Positions 32,346 to 43,104 of a stretch of 64,000 bases of DNA are shown piece after piece. Numbering within the stretch: position 1 is the first letter of the stretch; every line of letters starts with the position of its first letter. Where the stretch lies: the NCBI GenBank assembly GCA_016584305.1, contig JACEEZ010021769.1, positions 234,343-298,342 on the forward strand, written 5' to 3'. Both the position numbers and the translations under genes were made by a program. The DNA is from Chionoecetes opilio. Its lineage: Eukaryota > Arthropoda > Malacostraca > Decapoda > Majidae. The notes below the pieces were generated by a model. It did not search any database and had not been told where the DNA came from. It was given only the letters and a program-made list of their open reading frames with translations.

Positions 32346-33376
32346 CATTACCAAAAACTTTAGAAGGATTCGAAGGAGAGTTGACGGATCCACTGTTCTT
32401 CCAGGAAATTGGCAACAGTTCCTGAGAATTGATGCAAACAATACAGAACTGTTTGCCTTCTTGACAAAACACATCACACATCTTGTATCAGATAAGCAGA
32501 TAGTCACCACGGATGGTTCAGATGTGACGTGCATTCCCGCACGCGACACCAGTCATCTTGCCCCATGTGACCATGAGGAGGCTGATACACGAATGATGAT
32601 ACATCTCGCGGATGCAGTCCGTGATGGATTTCAGAAAATTCTTCTGCGTACGGTGGATACAGATATAGTGGTATTGGCTGTGGCGGCAACAACCAAACTC
32701 AAAATCCAGGAGCTTTGGGTGGCCTTTGGGACAGGCCAGCACTTCAGGTATATTGCAGCACATGAAATTGCAGCATTCTTCGGACCAGATAAGTCACAGG
32801 CCCTCCCGATGTTCCATGCATACACAGGGTGTGACACAGTCTCGTCATTTAATACACGGGGCAAGAAGACAGCCTGGGATACCTGGAAAGTATTTGACGA
32901 ATTGACGCCAGCGTTAGTTCATCTCTCCACGGGGACAGCAGACATCTCTGATGACGTTGTGGCAGTGCTCGAGCGGTTCACCATTCTTCTCTACGATCGC
33001 ACCAGCAATCTCGTCAACATAGACGAAGCTCGACAGGCACTCTTCACGAAGAAAGGACGAGCCATGGAAGCTAGCTATTCCCCCTACCAGAGGAGCCCTG
33101 GTACAACAAATCAAGAGGGCTGTGTACACGGGTGGCCACTGCTGGGGAAACATGCTCAAGGTTGTTATGGATCTGCCCTCACCTGGGGATTGGGGATGGA
33201 TCGATCCCCACAACTGGAAACCCCTGTGGTCCATGCTTCCTGAAGCCAGCACTTCATCAAGGGAGCTGATTTGTTGTAAATGCAAAAAGGGTTGCAAGGG
33301 ACGATGCAAGTGCAAACAAGCTAGTTTGAAATGTACCGCTTTGTGCCAGTGTGGTGGAGAAAATTGTGACGTATAA
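32335..33376 (+). pseudogene. 5'-truncated TE-type gene with C-terminal cysteine cluster
   Basis: The plus-strand frame opens at 32,335 right after the palindrome: 'RRVDGSTVLPGNWQQFLRI', 'EEADTRMMIHLADAV', 'LRTVDTDIVVLAV', 'LWVAFGTGQHFRYIAAHEI', 'MFHAYTGCDTVSSF' and 'GKKTAWDTW'. A single frameshift near 33,080 moves to 'WGWIDPHNWKPLW' and the Cys cluster 'CCKCKKGCKGRCKCKQ..CTALCQC'. It totals about 345 codons and ends at 33,374-33,376. Multi-copy proteins of this type occur in many invertebrate genomes. The 'EADTR..DTDIVVL' pattern of acids recalls PIN/FEN-like nuclease cores, but that is only my inference. The N-terminal part is missing. Its cluster resembles that of the gene at 1,000-3,290. 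Confidence 0.7.
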
Positions 33377-34248
33377 ACAAGATCAGACTGGAACTATCTA
33401 GTAAGTTACCGTTACAGTGCTTTACTCATGCTTAATAATGTCAATATCACTAATCTTCAATGTTCAGAGCAACTTGTTGTCATTTCATATATATTGGGTA
33501 TATATTGTTGGGATGATGGGACATATCTATATACGGGGAGCCTATTTATTATTTCACTATTTCTCTCTAAATCAATCTTGGAAGCTTGTTGAATGCTTAC
33601 AACTTACGGAATAATGTATTTAAAATGCGTTTACAAAAACAGTCCAATATATTTGCTGTAATTAGTATTTATATACATAGCTGAAATTAATTGAGAACTT
33701 TTGAGTTTAGATTATTGTTAACAAACTGTATTGTTGTAGACGAAACTGTTTAAATTTACCATATTCGTTTTGTCAACTTAACCAAATAAAATATTACTAA
33801 ACCAGGCATTTTAATAATTATGACGAAAGTGTATTTATCTCTCAGCCACCAAATAATTTGCTCAGTTACTAAATTTGTTACTTTTAAGTCAGGCAGATAG
33901 GTGTATCCATCATAAGAATTGTGGGTTTATACGTACACGCATGAAATTTGGCACAGTCATAGATAATAGTGGTTTACTTAAAATAAATATGTACTTACCT
34001 GTCAACTAGTTAATTTGGTCCTGTAATTTCACTGAAACATTGACTCCTGAACGCAGAGGTTCCGAAATTTGATGAGTCAGCACTTATTACGCTCCCTGGT
34101 GGGTTAATTGACATTGCTGGCAACACAAATGCAAATTGTGGTCATTTGGAGAATACAATTATGGCATATATGTGTATCTAGAGTCATTTCACTAGAACAT
34201 AAAGAAGCATTTGTGTCGTCCGGTTAAAAATAATCGCAGTCAAAATGA
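33377..34248. other. hAT interior without coding sequence; internal inverted pieces
   Basis: AT-rich. Bases 33,888-33,980 ('gtcaggcagataggtgta', 'ccatcataagaattgtgg') are inverted relative to 34,325-34,405, and a third partial copy lies at 31,672-31,715. This piece overlaps the hAT C-terminal coding region, so hAT 3' sequence has been copied and rearranged within the element. Confidence 0.6.
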
Positions 34249-34560
34249 TCATTTTGTAAAATGGCTGCCACGGCTACCATAAGACGTTTTCGCGGTGGGT
34301 CCATATCTGGAATTATTCATTAGATTATTATCTATGACTGTGCCAAATTTCATGCTTGTACGTCTAAACCCACAATTCTTATGATGGATACACCCATCTG
34401 CCTGACTATTCATAAACATGAGCATGTTGAAGTTTTCATCAGACAGGGAGCTCCTCTTGGCCCTATTGATGTCCTTGCCAAGGGAGAACAAGCGCTCCAC
34501 CGCGGCGCTGGACGGCATCGCCGTGTTGTACCTCAAGAAGAGGTCAATGAGCACCTTCTC
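34249..34560 (-). pseudogene. hAT transposase C-terminal dimerisation domain (orphan)
   Basis: The minus strand encodes 'KVLIDLFLRYNTAMPSSAAVE' in short-block order: 'LFLRYNTAMPSS', 'AAVERLFSLGKDI', 'RAKRSSLSDENF', 'NMLMFMNSQ'. This is the hATC domain that ends hAT transposases. Only about 180 bases separate it from the right TIR, so the N-terminal BED finger and DDE core cannot fit: the 5' ~85% of the gene is deleted. After 'NSQADG' the frame runs into sequence repeated elsewhere in the element, so the true stop is uncertain. Confidence 0.88.
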
Positions 34561-34737
34561 ACTGTTACCTTCTCACCAAAAAATAAAATTATCGATTATC
34601 CCTAGTTTGGAACCAAAAGTATCGGCGATACCGATGAATCGATAACGCGGGGATTTTTTTTATCGGATAACCGATAACCCGATATCATTATCGCGATAAA
34701 TTATCGCTATAATTTATCGCGATAACGCCCACCTATG

Positions 34738-34745
34738 GCTACCCT
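34738..34745. repeat. hAT target-site duplication, right
   Basis: GCTACCCT, identical to 31,269-31,276. Confidence 0.92.
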
Positions 34746-34951
34746 CACCCGTCTTGGATAGGGCTCGCCCTGACTCACCAGAGTGACGTTACGTTGAACC
34801 CTCAAAACCTCCTGCCAGGGTGCAAGGAAATACCGTTTGTTTTCACCCGTATTAATTACAAAATAACATAAATAGTAACAGTATTTCCTTTCTTATCCTT
34901 TCGCCAGTACACACCCTCTGACCCACACTGCAAGCGTTACATTACACTGCA

Positions 34952-35055
34952 CCATAGACCACTATATCTCTGGACTGTTCACGCGACAATGTTTTGAAAT
35001 TGCCAGGCTGTATAGCGGCCTGCGGCCTGCACGACAGAGATATAGTGGTCTATGG
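34952..35055. repeat. Miniature foldback, 104 bp
   Basis: CCATAGACCACTATATCTCT at left is inverted exactly at right (AGAGATATAGTGGTCTATGG). The ~60-base core contains 'gcggcctgcggcctgc'. It overlaps the next foldback by a few bases. Confidence 0.85.
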
Positions 35056-35780
35056 ACTATCATATAGACTAGTTTATCAGTATATATGATATACTGTCAT
35101 CTTCGTAAATGTTTGTTCTATAATATTATCAAATAAAAAACAGTAAAACACGCTAAAGAAATGCCATTACGGGACTCTGATTCACTTCAACTCTTCGCCA
35201 CTTAAAACTTTGCGAGTCAACTTTTATCATGAAGGGTATCAATAGAAGCGCAATTGTATTAGCTTTCCACTGATGTATTTCGTTTTCTGATAAATGAATT
35301 AGAACCATGCATAAATTAGCATTAAATAAATTAATTAAATCATCAATCGGGTAATTTTACCGATTGAAGAGGTTATTTATTTAGTTAACGCTAATTTATA
35401 CATGGTGCTAATTCATTTATCAGAAAAAGAAATATATAAGTAAATAAATAACATCATCAATCGGGAAGATTACCCGATTGATGATTTTATTTATTTATTT
35501 AACGCTAATTTATGCATGGTTCTAATTCATTTATCCGACAACGAAACATATCAATGGAAAGCTAAAAAAAATTGCGCTTTTATTGATACCCTTCTTGATA
35601 AAATTTGACTCGCAAAGTTTTAAATGGCGAAGAGTTGAAGTGAATATTAAGTTCATGTCTCGTAATGGCATTTCTTTAGCGTGTTTTACTGTTTTTTATT
35701 TGATAATATTATAGAACAAACATTTACGAAGACTACAGTATATCATATATACTGATAAACGAATCTATATGATCCGCATA
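35051..35780. mobile_element. Foldback element, ~350-bp arms
   Basis: The arms run from 35,051 inward and 35,780 inward as inverted copies ('gtttatcagtatatatga', 'cttcgtaaatgtttgttc', 'cgctaaagaaatgcca', 'ttgactcgcaaagttt'). Two local palindromes near the centre ('caatcgggtaattttaccgattg' region at 35,345 and its relative at 35,457) make it nearly all stem. No protein. It abuts a (TA)n tract. Confidence 0.88.
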
Positions 35781-35805
35781 TATATATATATATATATATA
35801 TATTT

Positions 35806-35862
<57 letters not shown>
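35779..35862. repeat. (TA)n microsatellite
   Basis: TA run with one 'tttta' break. Confidence 0.95.
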
Positions 35863-35869
<7 letters not shown>

Positions 35870-36259
35870 ATCCGAGCGGCCCTCCGACTTCAGGCCCTTG
35901 TGCGACAGGCCGATATTCCGTGCGCAGTCCAGGTTTACAATGGTCTATTACTGCACATAACAAAAACTGAGTAAACACACAGTAATAACACTTCCCACTT
36001 TCACAGTAACCAGACACCATACACTTTCCTTGCTGCTTGTTACGGTAAACACCCCTCTGTGATCACCGTCCACTTTTTTTTCTTTCTTTTTTTCTTTTTT
36101 TTCGCTATTGCTTTCTCTTAAGAGAGAAGCACGGGCTAAATATAAAGCCCGTCAGAGTGTTCGGTATTTATAAATGTTAACGGGGGGGAGGGTAGGAGGA
36201 AACAAGGGCAGCGAGCGTAGGTAAAGGTGAGGAGGCAACGACACGTGCAGCCCGTACAT
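35863..36259. other. No recognised gene
   Basis: Mixed sequence with a T/C-rich tract at 36,075-36,105. No domain-bearing ORF. Confidence 0.4.
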
Positions 36260-37490
36260 AATCCGGCTCTGGGGAGGCAGGGATCAGATGGCGAAGTGAG
36301 TAGGATGCTGGGCAGTGAAGCAGGTAGTGCTCAAGGGGATTTTGTGGCTCTGCGAAACAGTGAGGAGGGCAGGGGCGTCACCAAGTATTTGAGTGGAGCA
36401 ATGGAAGCCGAGCCTTAGTCGGACCAGCTGTCGTACTACAGGTGGAGTGAACCGGGAAAGGTGGAGGTGAGGCGTTTGTCTGGTGGCTGTGATGTACCAT
36501 GTGGCAGAACGAGAGCCATGCTCCACAGCGTCGTTGAGAAGAAGTTGGGAGGCCTGAAGAGCAGCTCGGTTGACAGAAGACTTTATCTGGGCGTAACTGG
36601 GGAGGAGGGGAAAGGTAACTTCCGGCGCTGTGCTGGCTCTGCGTGCTGCCTCGTCTGCTCGTTCGCTACCAGATACACCGACATGGCTTGGCACCCAATG
36701 AAGGAAAACATCTGAGTTTAGGCGATACAATGTCAGGAGATGATGGTGGGTGGAAGACAGGAGTTGGACATTGTCTTTGAAGGTGGTAGCATCAAGGGAG
36801 TGAAGAGCAGAGTGAGTCAGTGAAAAGGTGAAATTCAGGAATGGGTGACTCACAAGCATGGTGAAGGGCAGATAGCAGCGCCACAAATTCCGCTTGGAAT
36901 GCAGAGGAATTGTCAGGGAGACGAAGTGATCGCTGGAGAGCACCACTGACAAAGGCGGAACCAGACTTGCCATTTTCACCATCAGAACCATCAGTAAAGT
37001 AGAGACGGGTGGCGGGAGTAGAAAGAGGGGCGATTGTGGCTAGACTCTCCTGGCGGAGAAGGGCAGGTAGTTGTTGTTTTGGGTGAGTGCGAGACGGGAG
37101 AATGACCTGGAAGGTCTTGGGGGCCCAAGGAGGCGGCGGAAAATGGTCTGGGACGGCCAGATCCGGATCACAACGGACCAAATCAGCCACTTCAAGCGCT
37201 CGTGCAGCATCAGCCATGGCGTGGACCGTCGCCATCGGGGCGGGTATTCGGAGGACGCTGGAAGCCGTGGCGAAGATGGGCCGCAAGAGTGGAGTTGGGG
37301 CGGGTCTTGAGGTACCTGGCCATAGCAGTGCTGCTCTAGTAGTCAGGAGGAATTTTGAGTTAGGGTGGAAATGTTGTGCAGACTTTTTTTTATGGTTGAT
37401 ATGAGTCAATAAAGGCCTCAGGACGTAATTTCCGGAGGGTGTGCAAAATTTCGTCCGGTGGCTTTTTCGTAAATCCAAGATGGCCGCCAT
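36260..37490 (-). pseudogene. LINE fragment with RNase H domain
   Basis: Two overlapping minus-strand frames form one region. The first (37,490-36,800) has a Pro/Ala-rich stretch, then RNase H block 1 'LYFTDGSDGENG' (Asp near 36,992), 'SSAFQAEFVALLSAL' with the catalytic Glu, and 'HLFTDSL' with the next Asp. A frameshift near 36,850 moves to the second frame (36,790-36,290) with 'FLHWVPSHVGVSGSERADEA', the last RNase H block. A tail 'VRQLVRLRLGFHC' follows, as found at the C-terminus of I/jockey-type LINEs. RT is not attached here. The neighbouring RT at 37.8-38.9 kb is on the same strand but looks like a different family, so I keep them separate. Confidence 0.8.
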
Positions 37491-37770
37491 CGCCGACCCA
37501 TATCCTTAAGATGGCCGTAACTCGGTCAATATTTGTGCTAGATACTTCATATTGGGCTCTATTCCTAGGTTTTTATGGACAAGGAATCGAATGGAATGGT
37601 TATTTATGTGATTTGACAAATGTGTCACTATAAAAAATAAATATGGCCTCCAAAATACCCCCACACAATCACTGAACTTATTATTTGACCATTATATGCA
37701 ATATGTAATAGACAGTTGTAGTATATGTGTAAAATCTAAGCAATTTTCTTATGTTTCAGGTGATTGGATA
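37491..37770. other. Spacer between LINE fragments
   Basis: Contains 'aagatggccgccatcg' and AT-rich sequence. No gene recognised. Confidence 0.4.
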
Positions 37771-40405
37771 CTCCATACATGGGCGTATAAGGCCCCTGTA
37801 CAGAGCACGCTACTGGCAGGGAGAAAAAAATAAATGCAGACGCCACAGGACACCTAACTTCTTAGAAGCTCTTTTAGCAAGAGATGAGATGTGAGATTTC
37901 CAGTTCAAATTTTTAGGAAAGAATAGTCCTAGAATGTTCATTGTACCAGAAGGAGACAGTTGAGTGTCATTGAAGAAGAAGGGGTAGTTTTCTGGTAGGT
38001 TTTGTCGAGTAAATAGGTGAGGAAATTGGGTTTTTGAGTCATTGAACAAAAGAAGCTAGGTTTGCTTGTCCCAAACAGAAATTATAGAAAGGTCAGAAGT
38101 TAGGCGCTCTGTGGCATCTCTCCGTGAATCACTTAGTTCCTGTTGAGTTGGATGCCTAATGAACGACGTTGAAAAATGCAGGGTAGAATCATCAGCGAAG
38201 GAGTGGATAGGGTATTGAGTTAGACTTATAAGATCATTAATGAATAATATAAAAATAGTGATTGATAGGACAGAACCTTGAGGAACACCACTGTTAGACT
38301 TAGGAGAAGAACAATGTCCGTCTACAGTAGCTGCAATATAACGGTTTGAAAGGAAACTTTAGATGAAAGTACAGAGAGAAGGATTAGAAACCGAATGAGG
38401 GTAGTTTGGAAATTAATGATTTGTGCCAAACTCTATAAAAAGTTTTTGATATGTCAAGGGCAACAGCAAAAGTTTCACCGAATCTCCTAAAGGAGGATGA
38501 CCAGGATTCAGTTAGGAAAACTAGAAGATCGCCAGTAGATCGCCCTTTACGGAAACCGTACTGACGATCAGATTGAAGATTGTGAGCAGATGGATGCTTA
38601 AGAATCTTCTTATTAAGTATTGATTCAAAAACTTTAGAATGGCAGGAAGTCAAAGCTATAGGACGGTAGTTTGAAGGATTTGAACAGTCACCCTTCTTAG
38701 GAACAGGTTGAATGTGAACAAACTTCCAGCAAGAAGGAAAGGTGGAAGTAGAAACAAAGACAGAAAAGTTTGACCAGGCAGGGTGCAAGCACAGAAGCAC
38801 AGTTTTTGAGAACAATAGGAGGGACTCCGTCAGAACCGTAAGCCTTCCGAGGATCTAGGCCAGAAAGGGCAAAGAAAACATCATTACGAAGGATCTTAAT
38901 AACATAGTCTGAGGGCGGAGGAAAATGAGGAATTCATCAACAAGAGTGGAATTTTTAGCAAGGGTTTGAGCACAAAGTTCAGCTTTAGAAATAGATGAGA
39001 CAGCAGTGGAGCCATCCGGGAGAAGCATAGGAGGGAAAGATGAAGAAGAAAAAATTGTTAGAGATGTTTTTAGCTAGATGCCAGAAATCACGAGATGAGT
39101 TTGATTCAGAAAATTTTGACATTTTCTATGAATGAATGTGTATTTGGTAAGTTGAAGTAAAGATTTGGCATGATTACGGGCAGAAATATAAAGGGCATGA
39201 ATTTCAGGTGATGGATGGTTACGGTACCGTCTGTGAGCCGCCTCTCTATCTTGGACAGCATGAGAACAAACAGAGTTAAACCAAAATTGACGGGCTTTAG
39301 GTTTAGAGAAAGTGTGTGGAATGTATGCCTCCATGCCAGAGACAATGAACTCAGTTATGTTATCTGCACAAAGAGATGGGTCTCTGACATGGAGGCAATA
39401 ATAATTACATGGAAAATCAGAGTCTTAGGTCCTCTTACTTAGCTGAATAGGCCACTGCACTGAATAATAAGATCCCGTTCCAAATGTCCATAAATCTTGA
39501 TTAGATAGGCAACTTATGGACAATTGGGTGCTAGCGACCAATAGTTGATGTTATTTTAACCACAATAAGGCAATCTTAAGTGTTCTTATGTTGAAAATCA
39601 GGTTTTCACTAATAAAACCAATGGTTTTGATATACTCATGTCTATACCATGAACATTGGTTAGAAGAAATAGTATTTGAAAGTATGATCTACTCATGTAT
39701 GGTCCCACAGCTTTAAGGAACTGTTACGTCAAAATGTTTAGTGAATATATTTCTCCATTGATGCTAAAAGATTATAGATTGTGTGCACAAGGGTAGTATG
39801 ATTTCTTATTCTCCATATTATTTCTCATCTCAATATTATTTCTACTTTCAAATACTATTTCTTCTAACCAATGGTATGGACATGAGTATATCAAAACCAT
39901 TGGTTTTATTAGTGAAAACCTGATTTTCAACATAAGAACACTTAAGATTGCCATATTGTGGTTAAAATAACATCAAATATTGGTCGCTAGCACCCAGTTG
40001 TTCGCAAGTTACCTATCTAATCAAGATTTATGGACATTTGGAACGGGATCTTATTATTCAGTGCAGCGGCCTATTGAAATGCCAGAAGCACATCCGCTTA
40101 CGTGGGTCCCAGGGCAGCACCAGAGCGATACAACAGGTTACAGAGGTAAGATTGTGATCGGAGGAACTCAACGGAGATAATAGTTTCGCACAGTAAGCAG
40201 ACGGGTTAGTAGTTAGGAAAGGTCGATTATGTTTGGCGTGTCTCCCAGGCGGTCAGGAAGGAATACGGGTAGGGTGCTGCACCAGCTGCTCTAGGTCTTG
40301 GAGGATAGAAAAATTGTAGGCTTGTTCACCAATTTGGTCAGTGAAAGAAGATGATAGCCAAAGCTGGTGGTGAGCATTGAAATTGCCAAGTAATAACTTA
40401 TTTAT
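37771..40405 (-). pseudogene. Jockey-like LINE: endonuclease end plus RT, interrupted by a MITE
   Basis: On the minus strand, 40,405-40,076 encodes the last part of an apurinic-type endonuclease ('LLLGNFNAHHQLWLSSSF' at its start, 'SSDHNL' near its end). After the 630-base insertion 39,446-40,075 it resumes at 39,440: a linker ('KARQFWFNSVCSHAV'), 'ALSGLDPRKAYGSDGVPP', then RT ('PVPKKGDCSNPSNYRPIAL', 'DRQYGFRKGRSTGDLL', 'VALDISKTF'). The catalytic FADD is at 38,188-38,199, and 'TMNILGLFF..NWKSHISSLAK' comes after it. 'SKTF' replaces the usual 'SKAFD'. Several frameshifts and stops are present; it breaks off at 37,771 inside the post-RT region. The copy at 18,239-18,640 is from the same family. 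Confidence 0.88.
39446..40075. mobile_element. Foldback/MITE inserted in the LINE
   Basis: The ends are AATAGGCCACTGCACTG at left and its inverted counterpart (CAGTGCAGCGGCCTATT) at right. Arms of more than 200 bases share 'aataataagatcccgttc', 'gttaaaataacatcaa/ttgatgttattttaac' and 'aatcaggttttcacta'. It splits the LINE between the endonuclease end and the linker, which proves it is younger than the LINE copy. No protein. Confidence 0.9.
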
Positions 40406-40873
40406 GATAAGACTCACTGTCTTATCATAATGAAAATTTCAAAATGAGTGATTATATTGATGGGAAGTATGAGAAATGTGCATGTTTATAGTCAAGTGGA
40501 TTGTGTGGCGGAATGATCAGCAGCTGTCTTGATGCCCAGTCCAGTTCGCTGGTTAGTATTGAAATGTGTAAAATGGTCCGTGGATGACTGGGCTTTTCGT
40601 GAATCTAGACTTATTGCTTCAATAGCTTTTCAGACGGGTAAAACGCACTTTCATACAAGAACTATGGAAACAAATATACAAGTGTGGTATATATGATATA
40701 TTTTTTTGTTTGAATACCGTTTATTAAACATTTTTCTCTTTACCTTGTTGAGATGGAATCAATGTAATATTTTTTCATTCAGGGGTACCACATTTTTTTT
40801 CATGACTGAAGTTTGCAATATGGGGCCGGTAGGTGTCTGTCCCGGGCTGGGTTAGGGTATCCAATCCGCCCCT
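40406..40873. other. No recognised gene
   Basis: AT-rich stretch between the LINE and the inverted-repeat arm. Confidence 0.4.
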
Positions 40874-41292
40874 GGGTGGCACATACAGCAGACGCGAGGA
40901 ACGACGTACAAGGGAGGTCACGAAATGTCTGAACTTCACCACGTAGAGGTCCGAGCAATAGCTTTCAAAATGCCTGCCTTCTTAACTGAAAGAAAAAAAA
41001 ACGTCAGCCTCCACCGTGGAAACATTCAACAGCAAGTTAGGTGAAGCTTTGCACAAGACACACCCGTGTTATCACACCAAACTTGTCCCCACGGTACAAA
41101 TAACAGCAGCAATGATTTTCCTCATATCATGGGTAGAGAAGAGAATACAGAGACAGTCGAAATGATATCAAGAGCACTAGAATACCACAACTTACCTCAG
41201 TACAGCAGGATGAAGGCAGCAGGTGAGTGGCGTGTCGTCTCTTCAAGGCCGCGGCCCGGAAAGCAGCAAAGCAAGCCTACTGGGCACAGTAG
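40874..41292. repeat. Inverted-repeat arm, partner of 30,668-31,081
   Basis: This is the reverse complement of the left arm. The plus strand shows a coding-like stretch after a polypurine run: 'STVETFNSKLGEALHKTHP' in one frame and an overlapping 'MLSHQTCPHGTNNSS' in another. Both arms preserve it with few differences. I do not recognise the protein with certainty. Confidence 0.8.
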
Positions 41293-41603
41293 CCATTTCC
41301 ACCAAGCTATCAAGGACTACTGGTGCGAAAAAATATCTTTATTTTCACCCTTATCGGAAATCTAATGAAACCTCTCATCAAAGCAAATTCTTTCTGTTAC
41401 GGCCCATTGTTTACCTTAACGTTGAATAAGCCCATGAATAACCAATATGAGAAATACATAACTTTCACATTTTCATATTTCACTTTTATACCCGCGTCAT
41501 TTTGTTTTGTTTCATTCAAATGGATATTCAATACATTTATAACACGCGACCATTTGACTGTCAACGGCCTGACTAACAAGTTACAGGTGAGGCGATACAG
41601 GCA

Positions 41604-41605
<2 letters not shown>
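41293..41605. other. No recognised gene
   Basis: AT-rich, no domain-bearing ORF. Confidence 0.4.

Positions 41606-41691
<86 letters not shown>
41606..41691. repeat. (GA)n microsatellite, ~43 units
   Basis: Uninterrupted GA run of about 86 bases. A shorter one follows at 41,774-41,789. The long ORFs across it (Glu-Arg or Ser-Leu repeats) are artefacts. Confidence 0.97.
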
Positions 41692-41694
<3 letters not shown>

Positions 41695-42244
41695 AAGGGA
41701 CGGGGATATGGAGCTTGAGGGACGGTATAGGTACTGGGAAGTCTTGTGTCTACTGAGAGGTGGGTGCGTTGAGAGAGAGAGAGAGAGAGCAGTGCAACTA
41801 GCAGGCAAATGCAAAATGCAAATATGAATGAATAAATACTGGAATAAATATACAAACATACTCGTACAAATAAATAAAATATGAGAATTTGACAGGGGTA
41901 AATAAGAAATCAGAAATTTAAACATCGAACGAGATCCTACCATTAAAAAATGGGCGAAAAAACGGAGGAAAAGGCGGAAAAAATATTGATTGGTGGTGAG
42001 AACCTTAAATATTCTTGCCCCGAGGCACGTGTCAGTGAACGAAATAAGAACACATGAAAAATTGCTGCCATTCATCTTACATTTCAAAATTAGGGAAGTG
42101 TCAGGAACACCCCTTGCCACCACTCCCACTCCCACCACCACCACCACCACCACCACAGTATACCTGCCCCTCTCACCCAACACATTTTTCTTCTTCTTTT
42201 TTGCCTTTTTATACATACCCCCACCATTTATTTTTCTCTCTATG
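41692..42244. other. No gene; short GA and (CCA)n tracts
   Basis: A (CCA)n run of about 30 bases sits near 42,125-42,156. The rest is ordinary AT-rich sequence. Confidence 0.6.
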
Positions 42245-42475
42245 ATTGTCCTACCTAGGGAAGGAAGGACTTCCTATTGTCAACCTTGTCCTGGGGAAGG
42301 AAGGACTTCCAATTGTCGACCTGTGGAAACCTGGGGAAGGTAACTGTGATAACCCGGATGTCACACTAGCCCTGTGTCCCGGGGTAACGGGTTGTCACCC
42401 ACCTCAGGTTCAAAGGCTAATGCGACGGAGATGAAACCGAGGCCACGCGCAGCATAGCGTATGCCCCCATCTTAC
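42245..42475 (+). mobile_element. SINE body without tRNA head, opposite to 43,105-43,392
   Basis: 'gtgataacccggatgtca', 'ccgggg taacgggttgtc', 'gcgacggagatgaaacc' and 'cacgcgcagcatagcg' match the minus-strand SINE at 43,105-43,392. The tRNA head is absent. The upstream end has a ~42-base tandem duplication ('ggggaaggaaggacttcc'). Confidence 0.75.
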
Positions 42476-43104
42476 TTTATGTTATTGTCCTTCGTCTTCC
42501 TACAACACTCAACACTGTATTTCTTTCCCACACACTTTACACAGTCATACCCCGCCCCGGAACACTCCAGCCCGCAACATATAGCCTCGCTTCCGCCCCC
42601 TCCCTTCCCCCCAAAGCACACAACACCACATCCCCGTTCTGGCAGGTTCTCTTCCCTCTCCCGCTCCACACCCACCTTTGCACTTAACATTGTTCTCACA
42701 CTCACTTACCCATCACTAATATTACCATTTGACTAACAATAACTCACCACAAGCTTATATATTTCACCGTCCTCCTTTCCGCGCGCACACCTTCACTTCT
42801 GTATTCATTTTCTCTTTTATTTATTGGCTTCACACTGTTACTTTAACAAAATATTCCTACCATCACTCTCTCCCTCCCACCCACACGTTTCTCACCCACG
42901 CAATCTCTCCAAACGTTGCCCCAGATCCTCATTCACGCCGTATTTTCTCTCCTCACACCCTCTCTCTCACCGTCTGTCCCCCGCCCCGGCCTTTACCTTC
43001 TTTGGTTAATCAAAGGTTACAGTGGGAAGGAAAAGCGTTTGGCGGGGAAATGTAGTTGGCGGGGTTAAAAAAAATACGAGTTCATCAGCAGTAAGTAAAA
43101 GTAA
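42476..43104. other. Pyrimidine-rich loop between opposed SINEs
   Basis: Strong C/T bias (many 'ctccc', 'ccctc' and 'cacac' words) and no coding signal. Confidence 0.5.

Larger units (their letters stand above)
31277..34737 (-). mobile_element. hAT element with perfect 8-bp target duplication
   Basis: The termini are CATAGGTGGGCGCGATAACG at left and, reverse-complemented, CATAGGTGGGCGTTATCGCG at right. They continue inward into clusters of 'cgataa' words on both sides. Flanking 8-mers GCTACCCT at 31,269-31,276 and 34,738-34,745 are identical, the hallmark of hAT insertion. A minus-strand hAT dimerisation domain lies just inside the right end. The rest of the transposase is gone, and the interior is filled by a large palindrome and a plus-strand gene of another TE type. 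It is non-autonomous. Confidence 0.92.

Noticed and set aside
36260..40405. One continuous LINE with endonuclease, RT and RNase H
   Set aside because: Same strand and order, but the RT breaks off at 37,771, an unrelated spacer follows, and the RNase H piece has its own upstream sequence. Two separate fragments are the safer reading.
41397..41855. Ser/Leu- or Glu/Arg-repeat proteins across the GA tract
   Set aside because: They are direct translations of the (GA)n microsatellite.
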